Source: Pipra filicauda (lineage: Eukaryota > Chordata > Aves > Passeriformes > Pipridae). From it: a stretch of 64,000 bases of DNA. How positions within the stretch are numbered: the stretch's first letter is position 1; the number at the start of each line of letters is the position of its first letter. A program made the translations under genes and the position numbers. Positions 58,193-64,000 of the stretch are shown one piece after another. The notes beneath the pieces are model-generated. The model did not search any database and was not told where the DNA came from. It saw only the letters and a program-made list of their open reading frames with translations. The stretch spans positions 248,001-312,000 of the forward strand of contig NW_024104300.1 in assembly GCF_003945595.2 (NCBI RefSeq). Reading direction: 5' to 3'.

Positions 58193-58871
58193 ATGCCTGT
58201 CCTAGTTAGGACAGCTGAGACCAGTTCATCACTGGATGGGTGTAACCCAAAACTGTGTATTCTATAGCATTCCATGTCATTTCCTAGAAACTGTTTTCAA
58301 TAGATTATTTACACCCTCTGCCCAGAGCAGCCTGACTCCTCAGGTTACAGAGTAGGTGTTAAGAGGCCTTCGATATAGAAGGGTGCCTCCCTGTTCCTCA
58401 CACCCCTTGTAAAACTCCCCGCCCTGAGGAAAGTACTGAGCATTCCTGCCTGAACTGCCAAGAATATATAATCTTGGAGTCTTGGAACTTTTTTACCACT
58501 CTTGGGATCCAGAGGAAGACTGCAGCTCACCGCTCTCAACCAGACTGCAGACCACCACTCTCGACTGGACTGCAACCACCACTTTTCAACCAGACTGCAA
58601 CCATCACTCTCGACCGGACTGCAACAGCACTCTCACCAACAGGTTTTCCCCTCTCCTTTTACTTTGGACTCAGGGGGCCCAAAGAACATCACTCTGTTCA
58701 TGCCCCAGGGTGCTGGGTTATATATTTGGGTTTTGTGGGTTAAAAGCAATTGTTTGTCTGCATAATCGTACTTATTGTATTATTTTATTAAATTGTTATT
58801 CTGATTTATAATCTCTCTTTTGAGTTGAGTCCATTTCCCCTGCTGGTTTACCTTTAAACCAGCACAATGCC
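58193..58871 (+). mobile_element. Solo ERV LTR with 5-bp target duplication
   Basis: The LTR runs 58198-58866 (669 bp), beginning TGTCCTAGTTAGG and ending AAACCAGCACA, so TG...CA termini are intact. Flanks are ATGCC at 58193-58197 and ATGCC at 58867-58871, a perfect 5-bp duplication, the size usual for ERVL-type elements. No internal viral region is present. A 24-bp repeat lies inside at 58533-58629. Confidence 0.88.
58533..58629 (+). repeat. About 24-bp tandem repeat inside the LTR, 4 copies
   Basis: Four units of 25, 24, 25 and 23 bases built on CTCTCRACCRGACTGCAACC. Units 1 and 3 resemble each other (CAACCAGACTGCA), as do units 2 and 4 (CGACYGGACTGCA), which suggests a dimer was duplicated. 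Confidence 0.85.
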
Positions 58872-61230
58872 TATTAAAGATTTTAGTTGAAATGTTGCAA
58901 AATTTTGTGAAATCAAAAGAATAATGAACCATTATATTAACTACATAGCATCAGATAACTGTTTAGAATTGTATTTGATTTAACATGATTTTAAACTATG
59001 TCTTTATAAGAGATTCAATGGATAAGCAACTCACTTTTGCACACGGTATTATGTTTGAAAACAAACAAAGCTAGGGCAGATTCCTTCAGTCTCATGTAAG
59101 TAAAATGCATCTGAATTTGTGAGAATTGTTATAAGAACAGCAGTGGCCTGCTACTGCCTTTGTACATCAGAGTCCGGTTTTTTAAAGGTAAACTTGTTCT
59201 CTGTACAAATAAATCCTAAACTTGGAATCAATTTATCTACCAAAAAAAGAAAATCTAGGTTCAATCATTCAGTGACCTTTAACTTTCCATAAACAAATGT
59301 TTAGCTAGTAAAAATGGTTCTCCATAGAGCAATCTTTTGGGTGGAATAATCAAGATAAATGCAACCTCCCCATCCAATTATGTTCTGCATTCTTTGTTTA
59401 CATTAACAGTGAGAAAAGTAAATGGGTTTCAGTAACTGATACAAGTATTTTAATTCATTTTTTCTTAAATGAAATCGCACTTTTTGGCAGTGTTAAATTA
59501 ATTGGAGCTTCTGCTATGTCCTCTTTCTTCAGTAAAGAATTCTCATATTTTGAACCGATTTATTTTTGTCATGTGTCAGGACACACACAGAGCTGTTTAA
59601 AACATTGTTTTCATAACTAACTTAAGTACACTTACTCTGACTTCAGCTTTAAAAAAATTCAAGAGATTTTTATCTACACCCCCCTTATTTGCTCTTTACT
59701 TACCCGAGTCTGGCTGACACTATTTTTGTCTTTGCCTGAGTCATATTTGAATTTATTCCATGTCTTCTGCCTTGCTTCAGACAGAACTATGCATTTAAAA
59801 TAATTCTATTAATAGAATTCACAGACACCTTGTAGCTGTACTGTTTTCTGTTCCTATCTGTTGCCAATGTACCGGTAAAGTCCTGCATTCTGATAACCTG
59901 CATTCTTCTCATTCATGCTAGATAACTGGAGAACCTTGTAAGAGAGGGAGGAATCTCCTTCCCAATACATGTATGTTTTATGATCATAATCCATAGGTTT
60001 ACAAGTTCTAGGAAGCATAATTAATGTTGAATTATTTGCCAAAGAAAGACCAAGTGAATAACAGAATAAATGGACAACTGACTATCCATTTTTGTTAGTA
60101 CGGTGGGATGGGGACTTAAGAAAATTTATTAAAGCATTTATGCATAAACAGGAGATAGGAGGACCAGGATCTCCCATCTGTCATATCTACACAAAAGTAG
60201 TCCGCTGCTCCTCACTTGCATGGTTTCTTCTGACTTGCCAGTAAAGCAGCTTTGTTCTGTGTCCATAAGGTTTAGATGTGTATGTTTTCTGCAGGGATCA
60301 TCTGTGGACTGTTGCATGGACGATAAGCAGAACTTACCTTTCTAACACTGCAACACCACCCAAATTAAAGGACTAACAAACAGTAACTATAAACAATTCT
60401 TCAGGTGAATCAGCCCCATGGAAGAGTAGCAAATTATCACACAAAACACATAGCTACTTCCTAGGCAGTAGCAAAGTCTTGGCTGTCTTTGCTCTTGTCT
60501 TTGTGAGTGGAATGAATGATGTGTGTAGGACAGGAATTGCAAATGCGGTAGCCAAGTATATGTACTTTGAAAGGGAAGATGAATAAAAGTGTGTAGTTTT
60601 AAGGATCTGAAATCTGCTTTGTACTGAACAAGACTAAGAATGGCCGACTCCATGGATACACAATGTTATTGGGAAATTAACTTTGCATATTTCTATTAGG
60701 GATTGTGCCTTTATTTTTGGCTATTATTAGTGTGAGATTTGAACTGGATTTCAGTTTAGCAGCCTTCACTAAAGGCTGCTTCTCCCATATAAGTTTTGTA
60801 AACAACTATCAGTATATGGATTTGCCCTTGGTATTCTTAGCAGTTTCTTCATTTGAGGAACTTAATGAAAAAAGAAATACTGTTCTTGGTTGTTCCACCT
60901 TAACAAGTGTCGGAGAGGGAGATTAAATTGCCCATTTCAGTGATACTGAGCAGTTGAAAACCAGGAGCCAGGCATGTGAAGGTTAATTTGCCGTAAAATG
61001 TTCTGGTGTGTATGAGGTATTATTTCTCTTTTGCAAAGATTTGGAGCAGAAAAGGTGTGTGTGTGGGGAATTGAAGCCTTTGACAGTTACAAATCACTGA
61101 GTTTTCTTCCTTGCTTCCATGATTCCTCAATGTCCTGGGCAGTGGGATTCCTTGGTTTCACTGTGATTGCCATAAAAAGCAGGTGAAGGTTGGGCTGTGG
61201 AGAAGCACCCAATGGAGTTGTGGAATTCAA
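58872..61230. other. Intergenic, nothing recognised
   Basis: AT-rich unique-looking sequence upstream of the second CpG island. No exon, RNA gene or transposon was recognised. Confidence 0.5.
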
Positions 61231-61710
61231 AGTCACAGAATCCATCCGGTTGGAAGGGACCACAGTAGGTCATCAGGTCCAATCTCCCTGCTCAGAGCAG
61301 GGTTATCACAGAGCATGTGGCACAGGATTGCATCGAGGTAGTTCTTGAGTATCTCACAGGATCACAGAATATTTTGAGTTAAAAGAGACCCTCAAGGGTC
61401 ATCAAGTTAAACTCTTAAGTGGACAGCCTGTACCGAGATCAAACTTTTGACCTTGGCCTTATTAGCACTATGCTCTAACCAACTGAGCTAATCTCGGGCT
61501 CCAGTGAGGGAGACCCTACAACCTCTCTGGGCAATCCTCCCAGTTCTCGGTCAGCTGCACAGTAAGGAAGTTCTTCCTCATGTTCAGGTGGAACTTCCTG
61601 TGCATCAGTTTCTGCCCGTGGCCTCCTGTCCAATTTTTTGGCACCACCGAGCAGAGCCTGGCTCCGTCCCCTTGGCACCCGCCCTTAGGTACCTGTATAT
61701 CTTACATGGG
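61231..61710 (-). mobile_element. CR1 LINE interrupted by a SINE
   Basis: CR1 3' end at the left (AGTCACAGAATCCATCC), running to GAGTATCTC at 61355; CR1 text resumes at 61502 with CAGTGAGGGAGACCCTACAA and continues to about 61710 (GTTCTTCCTCATGTTCAGG). Removing 61356-61501 restores continuous CR1 sequence. The right end lies at the edge of the CpG island. Confidence 0.88.
61356..61498 (-). mobile_element. tRNA-Ile-derived SINE (TguSINE1-like) nested in CR1
   Basis: Read on the - strand, it begins with a tRNA-Ile-like head: A-box-like TAGCTCAGTTGG, anticodon-loop text GTGCTAATAAGG (AAT), and a decayed B box AGTTTGATCTC. A linker follows, then a CR1-like tail (TTCTGTGATCCTGTG). CTC flanks it on both sides (61353-61355 and 61499-61501), a possible 3-bp duplication. 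The family is known from zebra finch, which supports a passerine origin. Confidence 0.85.
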
Positions 61711-61714
61711 TATG

Positions 61715-62470
61715 GACAGCTCGGACGTGAGCGGGTGGGGCGGCGGGCGCGGCCGGCCCGGCGGATTCACGCTACTCGTCCGGCTGATCCTACAGCCGTG
61801 GGCTTCCCCTGGCCGGGCCGGCCCGGGTACCGCTCCCCCCCCGCGGCGGCGGTGGCGGCGCTTGCGCGCGGGCGGGGCGCGGCGGGGCCGGTGACGCGCT
61901 GCGGTGCGGGCAGGTCCTGCCGCCGCGCGTGAGGACGGCGGGGGCGCAGCGCGGAGCCGCCGCCGCACGGCGCCCCCGCTTGAGCGCCGCGGGGTGAGTG
62001 AGGGGTTCCCCGCCTACCGCGAAGGTGAAGCCCCGCGGCCGGGCATCGTCCCCGGCAGCGCGGAGCGGGCCGCAACGGGGCGGGGCCGGCGCCGGAGCCG
62101 GGACTGGGGCGGGGCGGGGCGGGGCTCCTTCGTGCCGGCTCCCCGCGGCTGCGGGGCGCGTACCTGCCGGGGAGCGGCGGGTCAGCCTGGGCCGCGCGCT
62201 CCCACCCGCGGAGGTGGATGCGGGCCCTACGGTAGGAGCGGTGCCTGGTGTCCGGGCCCGGCGGGGTCGGGTCTGCCCGCAGCGCGGGGTGGAGCCGCAC
62301 GGAGGCCGGCGCTGGCCGCGGGGCGAGCTGCTTCCTCCGCGCCGCGCCTACGGGGGGCACTGCCGGGCAGTCCTGCTGCTGCAAAGGCTGCAGGTGACCC
62401 CCGGCCTTTCCGGCCTCCGAACGCTGCGGCTCCGTGCCCCCTGTCCCGCTGGAGGGGTGACCCAGCGCGG
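61715..62470 (+). promoter_or_regulatory. AGTPBP1: CpG island, probable AGTPBP1 promoter and exon 1
   Basis: Extremely CpG-rich block with four GGGGC units at 62105-62125 (Sp1-type GC boxes). A strong + strand donor (CGGG then GTGAGTG) has GT at 61994, which could close a non-coding exon 1; another candidate is at about 62230 (TACG then GTAGGAG). In human and chicken the gene beyond NAA35 is AGTPBP1, head to head with NAA35, encoding a tubulin deglutamylase. The name is from gene order only. Confidence 0.6.
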
Positions 62471-64000
62471 GCATTGCATGGAAAACACGGCGGTTGGAAT
62501 AACACTTGCCTCATGTACCGTGCGACTTGGCCTACCCAACGTCTGCCTAACTTAACGCTCCGTGTGTAGGGGTTTGTTATATTTTGGGTTTGGTTTTTCT
62601 TCCCCCTCTACCCCCTCCTTTTCCTGCCTCCTCTTGCAGTGATGGAAATCTGTCATATCACGTATTTTTCTCTAGGTGTCAGTTCAAATACTCGACAGAG
62701 AAGGTTTGAGAAATAGGTTGCATATCAGGGGGTGGTGTGGTGTATTTCTTCAGTGTAAACTGTTTTCAGGCACTGAGCTTTGTCAGATGTTTAGGAGTCC
62801 TGAGCTGGATGAACTATTATTACAGATACTTAGAGCAGTAGGCTTTCCTTAGTATCTACCGGCAGAGATTGAATTCATCTGTGTAACTGTATAGTGTAAA
62901 AACACTATGAAACTTCTGTATAGTCTTGTGATATGAATGTTGATTTTTGTGTATTTATTTTTCTGTCATGAGGGAATTAGCTTTCCAACGAATATTCACA
63001 CAAATGTTGTTCCTTTAGAGAAATACATGTGTGCACTACCTTTGTAGGTTATATTTCTTGAAAATCTTCCTTGTTTTGCTTGTAGCTTTCAGTGTGTATT
63101 TTGTATTATGCTGGGTGACTGGATGTTGCTAGTGGGATAGCCCCACCTTCTGGTTAATCCTTCAGTGAAATCATACTTGAGACGGAAGAGTTTTTCTGGA
63201 AATTATATCTCATGCTATGTGTTGTAAGTGCAAGTCTGTGTTGGAATATTTTTTTATTTCTTGGGTGGAAGAGGGGCAAGACAATCTCTTTTTATGGAGA
63301 TGTTCTTATTTACCATTAAAATAATTTTAACACATAGTTTCTGATGTTTCAGTTCACTACTGGGAATTTTTTTTTATGCCATCATAAATTAAGGGAAGTA
63401 CTTTTTTTATTTTAAGCTTCAAAAAAAGTATTTTTATTTTTTTCAGAAAGCAAGGAAATGATACTAAACCAAGGAGTAGTCTTGGTGTGTGAAGTGACAC
63501 CTGATCTATGTGTGAAATGATACCTGATCTCAGGCTTAACTTTCAGTTTAGGTGTTGGAGGTGACAGTGCTCATATTTTAGGTTTCGTGTTCAAGAAGTT
63601 CACAGATCGTCTTCCAACTACAAGCTTTTGAACTTGAAAAATATTCAGGTTTCTTGGTAGAAGATTTATATTGGTTAGTTTACTGCTGCTGGGAGCAAAT
63701 TTACTGAAATTATGTGTTAGAAGCTACAATTAAAAGGGAAAAAATCAGGAGAAGGGCTCTCTGAAGTCCTCTTGGCTTACAGAAGGAGATTGCTATTTCA
63801 CCTCATTTTTAGGTTTTAGTTTAGGAAAGGTGTTCAGCTTGTCACTCAACAGCTTGTCAGCAGTGTGTCTTATGATTAGAGACTTCACAGTCTTTAAAAT
63901 TTATGATGATACTCTGCTAGACATAGCTGGGGATCACCTGTTTTTTGGCTCTCAGTGTGTTATTTGAAACATCTCCTTTAATTCCTGTTATCTGTGAGCT
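62471..64000 (+). other. Probable AGTPBP1 intron 1, nothing recognised
   Basis: AT-rich sequence after the CpG island. I searched by eye for the conserved AGTPBP1 N-terminus and did not find it. No other feature was recognised. Confidence 0.4.

Noticed and set aside
58345..58811. Overlapping frames with repeated Asp-Cys-Asn/Thr-Ala words
   Set aside because: They come from the 24-bp tandem repeat in the solo LTR.
61427..61501. tRNA-Ile gene candidate
   Set aside because: B box and acceptor stem are decayed and the head continues into a CR1-tailed SINE, so it is a SINE head and not a working tRNA.
61504..62569. Several long open frames on both strands in the second CpG island
   Set aside because: Arg/Gly/Pro/Ala-rich translations in all frames are the usual result of CpG-rich DNA; part of the first frame is CR1 sequence.

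Overview
This window is vertebrate nuclear DNA, almost certainly from a bird and probably a passerine. The evidence is multi-exon genes with GT-AG introns, many CR1 LINE copies with the avian (ATTCTATG)n 3' end, ERV-type LTRs that include one starting TGTCATGGTTTAACCCC (common in songbirds), and a tRNA-Ile-derived SINE with a CR1-like tail of the TguSINE1 kind. The gene order GOLM1 - NAA35 - (AGTPBP1) matches human 9q21, which in birds lies on chromosome Z. The Z placement is inferred from synteny.

Layout. Bases 1-10254 are intron of GOLM1 and hold an LTR of 1136 bp, a passerine LTR and a GC-rich LTR-like insert. The last seven coding exons of GOLM1 (+ strand) lie at 10255-24418, followed by its 3' UTR. 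Its introns carry CR1 copies and a decayed olfactory-receptor fragment (19244-19470). NAA35 lies on the - strand from a CpG-island promoter near 51.7-52.4 kb to a stop codon at 28420. All 22 coding exons were assembled by hand and join in frame into 725 codons plus stop, so the gene is complete and intact. GOLM1 and NAA35 are tail to tail, and poly(A) signals of both strands lie within 70 bp near 28.1 kb. From 53 to 61.7 kb is intergenic sequence with CR1 copies, a solo LTR with a 5-bp target duplication, and a SINE nested inside a CR1. A second strong CpG island at 61.7-62.5 kb should be the promoter and first non-coding exon of AGTPBP1 (+ strand), inferred from gene order; no AGTPBP1 coding exon was found before the window ends.

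The genes are not functionally linked. GOLM1 is a Golgi type II membrane protein, NAA35 is the auxiliary subunit of the NatC N-terminal acetyltransferase, and AGTPBP1 is a tubulin deglutamylase. I found no new multi-gene system. The most interesting signals are a 13-bp, 8-copy tandem repeat in the NAA35 CpG island, a CR1 copy splitting that island, a GC-AG intron in NAA35, tandem branch-point-like motifs before one NAA35 exon, and a stop codon directly behind a weak GOLM1 donor.
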